Positions 12,510 to 24,232 are shown, numbered from the stretch's first letter. The stretch: DNA of 64,000 nucleotides from Cytospora piceicola (GCA_023375675.1 JALQBC010000002.1:682001-746000); one strand, 5' to 3'. Program-made: numbers and translations. The notes: generated by a model from the letters alone, not told the origin.

Positions 12510-12592
12510 TCCGATATGGTGTAGTGGTTAACATCCCGCGTTTTCATGTAAAACAATCCGCGGAGCCCGGGGTTCAATTCCCCGTTTCGGAG
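12510..12592 (+). tRNA. tRNA-Glu (UUC) with an 11-nt intron
   Basis: The cloverleaf folds by eye: acceptor 12510-12516 with 12585-12591, D arm GTGT/ACAT, anticodon stem CCGCG (12536-12540) with CGCGG (12559-12563), and T stem CGGGG/CCCCG around TTCAATT. The anticodon TTC is at 12543-12545. An 11-nt insertion TGTAAAACAAT at 12547-12557 sits one base after the anticodon, the canonical nuclear tRNA intron position. The acceptor stem has a U6-U67 mismatch, and the discriminator base is G. It is probably functional, but these two points deserve caution. Confidence 0.85.
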
Positions 12593-13032
12593 TCCTCGAG
12601 TTAAGACTAAGACGATGCCTTGGTATTGTCGATGTTTATGATGCTTTGGTTATTCAATTTTTGTTAATTATTTTTGATGAACATTACACGATATGTCTGA
12701 CAAAGGAACCACCACATTAGTTGTGCACTTCGAAGATTGACGTCTAATGTCTGCCTATCCATTTTGAGATCCTCGTCAACGTAACAACCTTGCAATTATC
12801 GTTGACTCTTCCAAGTCACGTAGAAGCTGTGATTTCCAAAATGGGTGTGGGTGACATCTAGGCGAGTAAGGATGCATGGGACTAACAACCTCGGCCGATG
12901 TGAAACGAAGCCGGGGAAAGCTTAGATCGTAACACCTCTTCCGTTTTCTCCAACTTTCATGTGCCTGAAAGTAGATATCAACTCGACCTCTACTTTGAAC
13001 GTTTGACTTGTTTCACGCAGAAAAACAACAAC
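12593..13032. other. intergenic, tRNA to Rossmann gene
   Basis: No gene is seen. The start contains T-rich sequence after the tRNA (ATTTTTGTTAATTATTTTT near 12655-12675). The rest is presumably the promoter and 5' UTR of the gene that starts at 13033. Confidence 0.5.
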
Positions 13033-13968
13033 ATGGTACTAAAGATGATATATCCAGACGGTCCGTCCAAAGACATGCGAGGACTAGACATCCTCATCCT
13101 CGGCGGCGGCTGGACCGCCACATTCCTCATCCCCCTGCTCCGCGAGCACAAAATCCCCTTCGCAGCAACCACCACCGACGGGCGCCAGGTCGCCGGCTCG
13201 CCGACGCTGAGATGGCGCTTCGACCCCACGGCGCCAAGCAAGGACCAGACCGACGCCTTCTCCACGCTCCCCCGCGCCCGGTACGTGCTCGTCACCTTCC
13301 CCCTCAAGGGAAAGGGCCAGAGCGAGCTCGTGGTCAAGGCCTACAGCGCGACGCACGGGGACGAGGGGGGCGCCTGCCGTTCCCGGTTTGTCCAGCTGGG
13401 CAGCACCGGCATCTGGCAGTCGGACCCGGCCCAGGCGCCCTGGCTGGACCGGAACAGCCCCTACGTGGACGACGCCCGCGCGACCGCGGAGGAGGAGCTC
13501 TTGGGCCTTGGCGGGTGCGTGTTGAACCTCGCGGGGCTCTGGGGCGGCGTGCGGGACCCGAGGCACTGGGTCGACCGTGTGGCTACGACGAAGGAGGCTG
13601 TCAGGGGGAAGACGAGCCTGCACATGATCCATGGTGTGGACGTGGCGAGGGTCATCGTTGCGGTGGTGAGGGGGGAGTGGGAGAAGGTGGGGCGTGGCCA
13701 GCGCTGGATGGTCACGGACGGCTTTGTCTATGACTGGTGGAGTTTGTTTGCTGGATGGGCGGACATCGGCCAGAAAGACGAGGATGTGAAGAGTGGGGGT
13801 TTGGACGCGGAACCTATCAACCAGGCGAGATGGGTGTATGAACTCATGGCCGAGGAGGGCGTGAGAGCGCTGCCCAGGCCGATGGAGGTACTGGGGCGGT
13901 GCTACGACACGAGAGAGTTGTGGCGTACACTGGGGATTGCACCTCTGAAGGGCGGATTGGGACTGTGA
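13033..13968 (+). CDS. NAD(P)-binding Rossmann protein, YeeZ-like
   Basis: A single exon of 311 residues. The ATG at 13033 lies in a good context (CAACAACATGG); the upstream frame is open but lacks an ATG. Near residue 18 a beta-strand plus glycine motif DILILGGGWTATFL marks a dinucleotide-binding Rossmann fold. The segment QLGSTGIW near 120, followed by DRNSPYVDDARATAEEE, resembles the catalytic-region segment of extended short-chain dehydrogenase/epimerase-like YeeZ proteins, with NLAGLWGG and a late HGVDVARVI helix. The substrate is unknown. Codon use is very GC-rich compared with the flanks. It is followed by a 1.4 kb gap and is not part of an obvious cluster. Confidence 0.85.
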   Translation: MVLKMIYPDGPSKDMRGLDILILGGGWTATFLIPLLREHKIPFAATTTDGRQVAGSPTLRWRFDPTAPSKDQTDAFSTLPRARYVLVTFPLKGKGQSELVVKAYSATHGDEGGACRSRFVQLGSTGIWQSDPAQAPWLDRNSPYVDDARATAEEELLGLGGCVLNLAGLWGGVRDPRHWVDRVATTKEAVRGKTSLHMIHGVDVARVIVAVVRGEWEKVGRGQRWMVTDGFVYDWWSLFAGWADIGQKDEDVKSGGLDAEPINQARWVYELMAEEGVRALPRPMEVLGRCYDTRELWRTLGIAPLKGGLGL

Positions 13969-15403
13969 GCCTTATTCGGGAGCCATTCAACAGAGATACT
14001 TTGGGTTGCTGATACAGCATAACACTATTACTGCATTATCACGATGCAGATTACCTGAGGTTCCGGAAGGTAATACCACGCCCGACAATTTTGGAAACAA
14101 TTGGTAACCGTACGGGTACACAAGCCACTCGAAACTGGAATGTTAAGCCACGAGGAGTTTGCAAGCTGTTTCTGCCTTTTAAATAGCGGAAAAAGCATCA
14201 ATTCGAATCGGAAGTGCGTTCTAGCCTTGCTCCTTGTGCCCGCCATGCTACCGCCATCCTCCATCGGGTGGATAGTTGACCATGTCAATCGTCGCTTGGG
14301 GGCTCAGACCTATTATTCTCCCAGCTCCCTCATCGATATGCTACCAACAATCTAAGCTAGTGTGGTGCATATGAAGGGAATTGGGGGCCAATTTGGCCGA
14401 TTCGGATTGATCAACAACAACACCCCCTGATTTGGCCTTTTTGGCCCTTCTTTGCTTTCCGTGACCCATACGACGGGCTTTGACCCCCTGATTACACTAC
14501 CTATAGTTCTGGTTGGGGACCTCGGGATGGGGGTGTCAGCGATGTGGTCAGCCTAATTAAAGCCTCAAGTCTAGTGCGTAAGGGGCGGGCCACGCTGGTA
14601 TTAATAATCAATATGCTTGAGGGAAAGGCACACATAAGTCAATGTGTGATAAATAGCGAGAGCATCTGAATGATTCTAACCGGAAGCTCAGCGTCTGGTC
14701 TTTGAGTATTCCCACGCGTCCTGGAGTCGGTTCATGTCGCCGTAGGGTGTAGAGTTACAGCCCTTTCGATTATTGGAGAAAGTTTGACGACAACCAAGAA
14801 GCTGTCTTGCTAAGAAACATTACCCTTCAATTCCGTTCATCCGCCTCATAGAAGGTCGCGGGGTCAGAATTACGGAGTGGATGCTCAGTGTTGCGCCCTG
14901 CGGTGTCAACGGGGAACTGATCGACAAAGCCCGATATCTCAGTGGCAAGTACTGGCTTCCCGCTAACTCGGAACCACCGGGATCATTTCACAAGGATATT
15001 GGTGAGTTGCAGCTGAACAGTCTTTGAGATTGCCGTCTGCTAGTACATTCTTATTCTACACGAGACTTCAGACGAGCGGAACGGATATCCATGGTAAAAC
15101 GATCGTCATGCGTTGGGCAAGTCCTTAATCCCTGACTCCACTGCCCCTCAGCGCTCCAGCCCAAAACATTCATGGTTGCCGCCAACACCACATTTTGTCA
15201 AGCCAACAACCTGCATCGTCCCTTGTCTGACTGATGACGGTACCGACCACCTAGAATGGTCTTCTCACAACCCTCTCGTCGTTGTAATGTGGACAAAGTC
15301 CAATGCCTGCCTCCTTAACGCCGTGGAAAAAAAAACCGAAACCAATGGTTGCAACTTGTATGCGAAAATTGAGTCAAACTTCCAAATCCTCCGATCAGGA
15401 CAT
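13969..15403. other. intergenic with one unexplained open segment
   Basis: No full gene is recognised in 1.4 kb. The plus-strand stretch at about 14857-15028 is open and reads like coding sequence (TEWMLSVAPCGVNGEL in the middle) before a TGA, but I could not attach it to a family or to further exons. The remainder shows no signal. Confidence 0.4.
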
Positions 15404-16052
15404 TCAAGCAGCCATGGGCGCTGGGGTAGACTCAACCTCGACATGAGGCATCTTCATACCCGTGCCCGCCAGGTTTGTCTTCTTGGCGGTCGGGTTCTTG
15501 GTGTAGTAGTCAGAGATAGCAGCCTTGATACCGTCCTCGGCCAGCATGGAGCAGTGCAGCTTGACGGGAGGCAAGCACAGTTCCTTGGCGATATCAGTGT
15601 TCTTGATCTCTGATGCCTTGTCCAGCGTCATGCCGCGGACGAGCTCGGTGAGGTATGATGATGATGCGATAGCGGAGCCACAGCCGAAGGTCTTGAACTT
15701 GACCTCGGAGATGGTGTTGTTGTCGGGGTCAACACGGATCTGGATCTTCATAACGTCGCCGCAGGCCGGTGCTCCGACGAGGCCGGTGCCTACATCGGTG
15801 TCGGTCTTGCTCATCGATCCTACATTTCGGGGCTTGGAGTAGCTGTTTTGAATCGTTAGCAAGTGTTCGTTTGCTGGCAGCGGGGTAGAGTGATTTGGGT
15901 TAAACATACTGGTCAAGGACCTTCTCGTGGTAGGATCGGGTTGCGACAACAGACACCGCTGGTGCGAGTTGTCTGGGGACGCTGGCGATGGCTGGTCGGA
16001 TAGGTGTGGCAAGTGCGCGCCGGGAGGCGACTCTGAGTCCTCTGGAAAACAT
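15404..16052 (-). CDS. ISU1: mitochondrial Fe-S cluster scaffold protein Isu1
   Basis: Exons 16052-15910 and 15842-15404 give 193 residues. The intron 15843-15909 (GTATGT...AACAG) joins EKVLDH to YSKPRNVGSM, the conserved start of the IscU fold. The N-terminal about 45 residues are rich in Arg, Ser and Ala without acids (MFSRGLRVASRRALA), typical of a mitochondrial targeting peptide. The three ligand cysteines are in PACGD, FGCGSAI and the LPPVKLHCSM segment, which also carries the LPPVK site bound by the Hsp70 chaperone. The protein assembles [2Fe-2S] clusters on sulphur from Nfs1 and hands them on in the mitochondrial matrix. All key residues are present, so it should be functional. Confidence 0.97.
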
Positions 16053-17094
16053 CTTGATATTGATGATTTGATGTGCAGGTTCTGAACAGGGTCGACTGAG
16101 TCAATTATTGAAGAATATGTGATCAAGTCGCAAATGTGTTGATGTGGTTGATAGGTAGTTTAGAGGTAGGTTGTGTTGTGTTGTTGGGTTTGGGAGAGGC
16201 GAAAGATGAAGAGAAAAGAGGTGCGATTTCGAGGTAGACAACGCCGTGATGCCGAATATTTGACTTGCACGTTTGGCTCTGGCAAAGAAATGATGTCGGG
16301 GTATTGAATAAGCAGCCAATCAGAACCACCAAATATGCTTTACGTAACGACAAACTTGCGGCGAACTCGGAGACTCGGTCGTAAATGTGGAGCAAAGGGC
16401 GTTCTGATCTTATCAATCAATCAAATCAATAGCGTTGGAAATTCCCAGAATCCTCGTAGATTTCAAGATTGCTAGAACTCTTCCAAAAACTCCGCTGTCC
16501 CCTCCGGACCGTTGGCCGTTTATCAATCGATTTCGCCGAGATGTGCAGATCACAACAAACCCCCGGCCGAAGCTATTTGTTGCCTATGATATCAGGATAT
16601 TTGCTGTGTAGTGCACTGTCTAGATGCCAAATACAATCAGGGTCTACATTTAAGACTGGAAACTCAAATCTGCTCTGGGCGTGACGTAATGATATGTAGG
16701 TATGTAGCATATATGTCCGTACCTAGGTACAGTGCATTCGGCGATTCTTACGGACAGCCTTGGGACCTTGGGAGAACATTAATCAGCACTTCCATACCTG
16801 AGATGGTCCACAGGCACACGGGCCAGACTGCTGGCTCTTGGCAGGCATCCTCTGTTCTGCCCTGTTGTGGGTCAACTGAACGCGGGGTGGTCGCGGTTGC
16901 CCCTCGGCGCCTGGAGCTATCAGTTGGACTTGCAGGCATCCATGATCATCTGTGCCAGACGTAATTCAGCTTGCCTCCAACCACACACACGAGGAAATAC
17001 ACATATACACCACACCCACTTCTCAACCTTTATTGTGGATTTCAACTTCACTTGATAGCTTGGTCAGCCACTATTTTCCCACCAACAAGTCAAT
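16053..17094. other. divergent promoter region, ISU1 / UBP14-like
   Basis: The two genes are transcribed away from each other across 1.04 kb. A TAGGTATG/ACCTAGGTAC microsatellite patch lies near 16695-16730. No credible ORF is present. Both promoters and 5' UTRs are expected here. Confidence 0.5.
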
Positions 17095-19586
17095 ATGGCG
17101 TGTCCACACGTCGAATCTCTCAGTGAGGAACAATTCATTCCGGAGGGCGGGGCGTTGTGTGTGCTTGTTTACTGACCCGTGGACTGCTTCTGATCAGGTC
17201 TCTCGCCGCCGACACCAGCCCAGTCCGTCTACAGAGAGGACTGTACTCAGTGCTTCGACTCTATTGTTCGGACCAACCATTCTATAACTCTCACTGTGCT
17301 AGGACATTGCATTCTAATCATTCTCTCCATCAGGACGACCCCGACGGCCTCAATGTCTGCCTCCAGTGCTTCAACGGCGGTTGCACTGGCGACCGCCAAC
17401 ACTCCGCCCTTCACAGTGCCCTGCGCTCCCACCCCCTCGTCCTGAACATCAAGCGAACACGTAGAGTCGTGATTAGAGACGAGCCACCCCAGAAGATCAC
17501 CAAGCTTGCTATCGCCGCCGAGAAGGAGGAGGACAAGTACGATAATACCCTGACCGTCAAGTGTCTGGAGTGCAACACCGTCCTCGACACAGCCAACCCT
17601 AAGCTCGCCTCGGTTATTGATGGCATATTGACATCCAACACATTCTCGCGAAAGGAGGAGATCAAGGCTTGGGAGCAGGAGCTGACCAGCTGCGAGCATA
17701 TCCTGACGCTGCAGCAGGACGAGCCAAGAAAGATTGCCAACCAGGATCTGGGGTGCTGCGCGAAGTGCGATCTGCAAGAGAACCTATGGCTGTGCTTGCA
17801 ATGCGGCGCTCTAGGTTGTGGAAGAGCCCAGTTCGGTGGTGTCGGTGGAAACTCGCATGCACTGGCGCACGCACAAGAGACAGCACATGGCGTTGCTGTC
17901 AAGCTAGGTTCTATCAGTGCAGAGGGCACCGCTGATGTTTATTGCTATACTTGCGATGATGAGCGCGTCGACGAGAACCTGGCCACGCATCTGGCCAACT
18001 GGGGAATCAACATTGCGGAACGACAGAAAACAGAGAAGACCTTGACCGAGATGCAAATCGAGCAGAACATGAAATGGGATTTCACCACCTCGCAAGACGG
18101 TCACGAGCTGAAGCCTCTATTCGGCCCTGGTCTGACGGGCTTGAAGAACCTAGGAAACAGCTGCTACCTTGCCAGCGTTCTGCAGTGCCTGTTGGACCTA
18201 CCAGCCTTCCAGAAGCGCTACTTCGAGACAAACGACGACCTACCCATTGTTGAAGAACCCGCCGAGGACATCGAGACTCAGTTGCGAAAGCTGGCCGACG
18301 GCCTCCTCTCTGGACGGTACTCAAAGCCCGATTCTGATGCCGCTGCCGTAACAGGCCATGAAGACGCGGGCGCGCACCAGCGAGGGCTGGCGCCCGCCAT
18401 GTTCAAGCATCTTATTGGTCGCGGCCACGGTGAATTTTCGACCATGCGACAACAAGACGCCTTTGAGTTGTTCCAACACCTTATCAAACTCATCACCCGA
18501 TCCAAGCACCCTTCTCCTGCAGCCGATCCCACCTTACCTTTCCGCTTCGTTCTAGAGCAGCGCCTACAATGCCGTGGTTGCAAGAAGGTCCGGTACTCCA
18601 CTACTGAGCAGGACAACATCATGGTCATTCTTCCTATGGAGAAGGAAGTCCAGCAGGAGGAAGAAGAGGGACCTGCGCCATGGAAGCCTGTAACTTTCAA
18701 GCAATGCTTGGACGACTTCACTGCGGAGGAAATAGTTGAGCTGACTTGCTCGGCTTGCGGCTCCAAAGACGGATACTCAAAGCGAACTCTTTTCAAGACA
18801 TTCCCTGAAGTTTTTGCTGTTAACGCACGACGAATGGCCATCGTCAACTGGGTCGAGGTCAAGGTGGATGTGCCCATAATTGTCCCTGACGAGTCCTTTG
18901 TTCTGGATGCATACCTGTCACCAGGCCCGCAGCCGAGTGAAGAGTCTCTCCCTGAGGAGGAGGCTCCCGCAGCACCAGCGTTCGTGCCCAACGAGACCGG
19001 CTTGGCTCAACTCGAAGCAATGGGCTTCCCCCGCGTCCGCTGTGAGAAAGCCCTACATGCCACCGGGAACAGTGATGCCAACGCCGCAATGGAGTGGCTG
19101 TTTGCGCACATGGAGGACCCTGACATTGACATGCCTCTGGATTTGAGCGGGGCGGGTGCGAGTACGGGTGGGGATGCTGGTGCAAATGCAGAACAAATCG
19201 AGATGCTAGGCGCAATGGGATTCGAACCCGCTAAGGCGAAGAAGGCCCTCAAGGAGACGGGTGGCGATATGGAGCGGGCGGTTGAGTGGCTGTTCAGTCA
19301 CCCTGATGATGCTGGATTGGATGACGATGCGATTGATGCTGGTGCAAGCAGTGGGGCAAAGGAGGCTGCTGGTAGCTCTGCGCTGCCTGCGACGTTCCGT
19401 CTGCAGAGTATTGTGTGCCACAAGGGCACAAGTATCCATGCGGGGCATTATGTCGCCTTCGTTCGCAAGCAACTCGGCAAGTCCTCATGGGTCCTCTTCA
19501 ACGACGAGAAGGTCGTTGAGGCAGTGGATATCGAGGAGATGCGCAAGTTTGCGTATGTTTACTTTTTCACGCGGGTGCAGAACTAA
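17095..19586 (+). CDS. UBP14: ubiquitin carboxyl-terminal hydrolase, Ubp14/USP5 type
   Basis: Exons 17095-17122, 17198-17265 and 17334-19586 give 782 residues. The two introns use GTGAGG...ATCAG and GTTCGG...ATCAG (with a CTAATC branch). The spliced start reads MACPHVESLSLSPPTPAQ, then YREDCTQCF, the N-terminal variant zinc finger of this family. A classical ZnF-UBP follows near residues 175-260 (CAKCDLQENLWLCLQCG). The USP catalytic domain starts with the Cys box GLKNLGNSCYLAS, catalytic Cys about 309, and ends with the His box IHAGHYVAF, His about 737. Two UBA domains (about 586-629 and 653-692) are inserted before the His box, as is normal for the family. The enzyme disassembles unanchored polyubiquitin chains and keeps the proteasome supplied with free ubiquitin. 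All catalytic motifs are intact. Confidence 0.96.
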
Positions 19587-20132
19587 AAGCCACTGCCGTT
19601 TGCTGTAGTGCAATTTATTCTAGTGACTTATCTCATATCAGGCTGGCATGTGGGTGAAAGCCGGGGCATAGAAGAGACGAATGGCGAAGATGAGGGTATC
19701 GGCATGGAAGTGAGCAAGTCTTAGTTCTAACGGCCGAGGAAGCATCCTTAGAGATAGATGGTTACCCATACAGGGATACAAGGGAGAGCCTGTAGAGAAG
19801 CTGCAAATGCATTTATTATGCGCTGTTCATAAGAAAACAGAATGAAAACACAACGTGGTTATTGCAACATCAACGTCATGTATGCCCCTAACACCGTGCC
19901 TCTGTGCAAACGCCTTTTCGCCGCCTGCGCCAGTACTTCTGCCCCTGACTATCATGTCCAAGTCATGGTCAAGCCCGCGTCCATGCACCCTGTTTCTTTT
20001 CTTCTTTTCAAACCTAGGGCTTGTCCGTCGTAAAGTCGTCGCATGAAGAATAATCGTGCTGGCCTGTGTGCTCGTCCTTGTGGCGCTCACAGCCAATACC
20101 CGTCATCCCCGGTACCTCGCCCCAGTCTACCT
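19587..20132. other. intergenic, 3' ends of two convergent genes
   Basis: About 0.55 kb between the stop codons of the convergent deubiquitinase and Mad2 genes. It presumably holds both 3' UTRs. No ORF of interest. Confidence 0.5.
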
Positions 20133-21040
20133 CTACCAATCCTTCGTCTTATAACTCACCAACGTCTCGATCCGATGGCTGCTTGTGCTGAACCCCCTCA
20201 GCTGCACCTTCTCCCCATTCTCGATCTCCTTGGCGTCGCTGTCGCCCCACTCTACCGGGACCTCGCTGTCGGCATCCGCGTACACCAGCACGTTGAACGT
20301 GCACTCCCCGGCGTCGAGTTGTGGCAGGAACGTCACGGACGCGGTGATCTGTCTGAAAATGGCGGCAATCTCCTGCTGTATCTCCGGTTCTGTTTTCTCT
20401 GGCGCCACTTGCAGCAGCTGCTGTTGTTGTTGTGCTCCTCCTCCTTGTGAATTGCTGTTCTCGTCTCCCGCAGCCGCCGCCGCTGGCTTGCCCGCCTCGG
20501 ACGATGATGATGACTTGGAAGCTTTGGACTTGGACGACTTGGACGACTTGGGCGCGGTCGCCATGATCTGCACGTCGAACTGCCAGCGCTCCAGGTGCTC
20601 CCCCGTGTCCTTGTTCGTGATGACGATGACCAGCCGGCTGATCTTGCCGCCGACCATCCACCGGTCGAGCTGCGACATGATCTTCTTGATGTAGGACTTG
20701 ACCTGGTCGTCGGACGAGACCAGCATGTTCAGGCCATACTTCTTGACGACGGTGAAGTCCTCGGCCGGGTAGACGCCGCGCTGGTAGAGGATCGTGTGGA
20801 TGGAGTATTGGAACTGGACGATGCGGCGGCACGTCAGCTGTTTGGTCTTTGCTGCGGTGGGCGGGCAGCCTTTCCCCAGGCCAGTAGTAGTCTGACGGGG
20901 GCCCGACCGGGGGAGGCTTCTTGAGGGGCAGGGGGAGAACGTACGAACTCGGCGACAAGCCGCGCGCTGCCCTTCAGGGACAGCTTGTGCACCTTGGAGG
21001 TGTCCTTGTCCTTCTTGCTGGGTTTCTCTGATGTCGCCAT
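20133..21040 (-). CDS. MAD2: spindle assembly checkpoint protein Mad2 (HORMA domain)
   Basis: Exons 21040-20945 and 20813-20133 give 258 residues. The 131-nt intron 20814-20944 has GTACGT and GTCCAG ends. An earlier acceptor at CAAACAG would add nine residues, but the later one produces the family sequence AEFFQYSIHTILYQRGVYP. Further hallmarks are DFTVVKKYGLNMLV, ERWQFDV, FRQITASVTFLP and the C-terminal seat-belt segment ending in LVSYKTKDW. Mad2 inhibits Cdc20-APC/C until kinetochores are attached. Between the WQFDV strand and the next helix there is an insert of about 50 residues of Ser/Lys, Ala and Gln runs that makes the protein longer than the usual 200-220 residues. Confidence 0.95.
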
Positions 21041-22689
21041 GTTGGCTGCTGGGCGTGTGGGCCGGATTGAAAGAGCCGTGGGGTGGTGTATCGTGCGTCG
21101 CGTATCGCTTGGATCTTGAGTACCTACTTAAGTAGGTAGTCTAAGTTTAGTACGGTCGGCCTAACCTGGGAAGCTGTTCTATAGCACGTTTATTGCGGCA
21201 AGCCTGGGTTGTTTACGAACTAGAGCTTGGTTGCCGTGCCAAAAATGCAGGGACACCGGGGGTGAAATTTGGTAAAAACGTGGGGTGCATGAATTGATGG
21301 CCCCCACTATATGTGCATATTCCCAAAGTTGGATGGCGAATGCATTACTCGGGGTTACTCTTATTGCATCTATGGACTACCTAGGTACCACAGGAATAGG
21401 TAGACAACATCTCATTGCAGACATGCTTTCGCATTCAACCCAGAGCGCCATTACTTGTCTATATCAAGTCTTGTTCATTTGGGACTATAAACGGCATCGA
21501 TGCATAAGAGTATATTACCCTCTATCTTTTATGCGAACCAGATATTGCCGTACTCACCCCCGCAGTACGGACTACGCCCCTAGCACCTGGGCGGCTTCAA
21601 TCTCCGGGTGGAATTGACGCATAGCCTAGGTTCTGTATATCGCAGCCTAAAAGTTCGTACTGAACGCTTCCGCCTTGCTACTCTGAGACTCTACGAATAT
21701 ATCCGAACCAGACCCTCAGAGACAAAAAATTGCCCTTCAACTGATCAGTCTGACCTCCCATATCAATGTTGGAGAATGACAACCCAGACCATGCTGAAGA
21801 GGTTGGAGAGGCCTCTTCCCCGCTACAGACATCAGCAACTATAGCAGGGAGCCCCGAGAGGGCTGGAGGTAACCTTTGTTTTTCCGGAAATGACAGACAT
21901 GATGAAGAAGTAAAAGGTGCTGTTCACCACGGGACCTCGTTTCGTGACCCGAGATGGGGAAGTTGGCGGACTAGGTAGGTACTACAATCAGGCCAAGGTC
22001 GAGCAAGTCATCAGCGGTGCTCAGTCTTCTGAATTTTGGAAGAGTGATGTGCGCATAGCTGAATGGCACTGGACTGAGCCTATATGGTTAGTAAGAGTTA
22101 TCGAAACCCTTGAATTCAAAATCAGACGTGCATCAATTTCTCGGGGCTATTCAATGCTGATCACTGGACATCGACGCAAGAGGGAAGCCCTCATTCACAG
22201 CCTCGTTCATGCAGGGTTCGTGGCACAACTTCCGTCACACAAATTGATTAGCACACTGGATAGGACTCCGACGTTATCTATCTACCTGCAACCCAGTGGA
22301 ATACCCGGTCGACTGTCTATCCGAGGTGGGTACATGTGCATGTGGCGGGTAGCGAGCAGGGAGCCCCTGAACCAGTATGGCAAGCATTCTACCCAAAGAG
22401 GCAGACCAGATTCTCATGACGCTCTCTGACTGGAGATCATGCTGTCTACCTCTGGAGGCCCAAGAAAGCTCGGTGTAAACTATTTCCTACCCAGTCAATG
22501 AGCCGTTCGCTGCATGCTGGATGAGACGAGGTTACACAAGTTGCTGGCCCACTGATAGCGCGACGCACCGGTGATAAATGCCATCGTGGTGGAAGAGAGT
22601 CGAGACCTTGGTTTGGCGACGTTTGAAGAGACCCAATTCCCTTGTCTCAGTCCAAGACGTATCCTCTTCTCCGGTTGTCTGGTCTGTGT
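21041..22689. other. accessory intergenic region, no gene recognised
   Basis: About 1.65 kb with several open but unplaceable plus-strand segments (21766-21978 and 21917-22429). The second is 170 codons and starts inside sequence I cannot assign. The region borders a decayed protease gene and could itself be degraded coding DNA. Part of 21041-21250 is the Mad2 promoter and contains a short TACCTACTTAAGTAGGTA palindrome near 21121-21140. Confidence 0.4.
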
Positions 22690-23960
22690 TTCTGGTTTCT
22701 ACTTGTCCGTGTCCAATCTCATTTCTCACGGCAGCTTTCGCCGCCGCGGCGCTGGCATGCCCAGATCTTTCAGTGCCAACACACCTGCGGAAGAGCAAGC
22801 TAATAGAGGAAATTCCGAGATCTCTAATCATCTATTAGTGAGGAGTAGCGGCAAGGCAGCCACATCATCAGCCTACCTCCAGTCCATGCGGGCCGGAGGT
22901 GCTTCCACGCCGAAGAGTTTTGCCAACGAAGCCGAGCCTTTGTATTACATCTTTCTTGATGAGTACATGGAAGAGATCGAGTAGGACGGCGTACCCTGTT
23001 GAGGTCATTATCGACACTGGTTGAGACTGGCTCCAGTGGTACCTGGCTGGTTCAAGCTGGGTCCACCTGCGCGGATTATGAAGACAATTTTCGGTCAGTA
23101 TGTACATCGTCTCCGTAAAGCTTTTATTAGCACAACTGACTCTTCCATCCATGAACATAACTGCTACTTCGGCCCAGCCTTTGACGGCACTTTCGACGAG
23201 GGTAAGATCTCGGTTGAGAACTTCTTAGAACCTTAGCTTCGAATTTGGTGACGGTGAGTTCCTGACTGGTGTGTTACGGTATGAGAATTACACTGTGTTC
23301 ATAATCACCGTCAAATCTCAGGACGCCGCTCTCGTTGACTACTCATACTGGTTTGGTGACACCGTGGCGAGTGGTCGGTCTCATGGGCTTCGCGTATCTT
23401 CTTTCAACAGGTGCCTACGCCAGTACAAATACGTCAACGGGCTCGCTGTTTAGCTTGAGGTATACAACGCTGCTGAAACAAATACACAGGACAGCTTATA
23501 TACTATAGATCGCCGACGCCTGTGTATACGAGGGACTGGAGAATACCGGGCCTGATACTGGCTCCTGGTGCATGGTTTCTCCAATGCAACTACCCTAGGG
23601 TGCCAACAACCAAGACTACACAGTTCCCTATCATTGTGGACAGTGGTACTATTCTGATCTATCTGCCAACAGGGATGTATGATCCGGTCGCGCTTTTATA
23701 TTCACGATGAAGATACCGCTTTTGCAACACCACTGTGCCTGATCTGTTGGTGGCATGCGACTCTGGGTTGGCAAGGCCGACATGCTGATGCAGGAGTACG
23801 TCGAGTCAGTGAACAAGTAACACTGTTTGGGTGGGCCTCAGGATGGCGAGACAGGCCATTATGTCTGAGGGGGTACGTTGATGAACAACGACATACCGTT
23901 GTTTGATACTGGAGCCTTATAGACCAGATTATGGCTCTTTGTTATTGAAAAGGCGTATCT
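22690..23960 (+). pseudogene. pepsin-type (A1) aspartic protease pseudogene
   Basis: Pieces of one aspartic protease lie in order but in different frames. A signal-peptide-like ISFLTAAFAAAALA occurs near 22718. The first active-site strand PVEVIIDTG (about 22995-23022) is broken by a TGA, and its TGSSGTWLV continuation is in another frame (about 23029). Next come YENYTV and VKSQDAALVDYSYWFGD (about 23280-23360), then the second catalytic motif PIIVDSGTILIYLPT (about 23628-23672). The C-terminal block GGPQDGETGHYV-stop-GGTLMNND, ending IPLFDTGA, is at about 23830-23920. Several stops and frame changes separate the blocks, and no set of GT-AG introns that I could see repairs all of them. The catalytic Asp codons themselves survive. 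The intact ancestor would have been a secreted or vacuolar endopeptidase. Confidence 0.75.
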
Positions 23961-24232
23961 CTAAAGTGCACAGTGACAAGGGAAAACGGCAGCAACGGCG
24001 CGCTGGATCCGGTCAGCCAGGGCCCAGTGTATACAGATCACTTCTTTGTTTGAGAAACTAATGTTCGCTTGCATTATTTCCAAATTTCATTGTCTTTTGT
24101 ACACCAAGCAAATAAGAAGACAATAATCTCATTCTCAAATTCCCAGATTTCGAAGATTGACGTATTGGACAACAAAAAACAAGAGTCACATATGCAACCA
24201 CAGAACTTGAGACCAGGCTTGAATTTGCGACA

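Noticed and set aside
13084..13632. 182-codon minus-strand ORF
   Set aside because: Mirror frame of the GC-rich Rossmann gene, which has clear motifs on the plus strand.
20149..20958. 269-codon minus-strand ORF
   Set aside because: Alternative frame over Mad2. The Mad2 frame carries the HORMA motifs and correct splicing; this one is Arg/Pro/His-rich.
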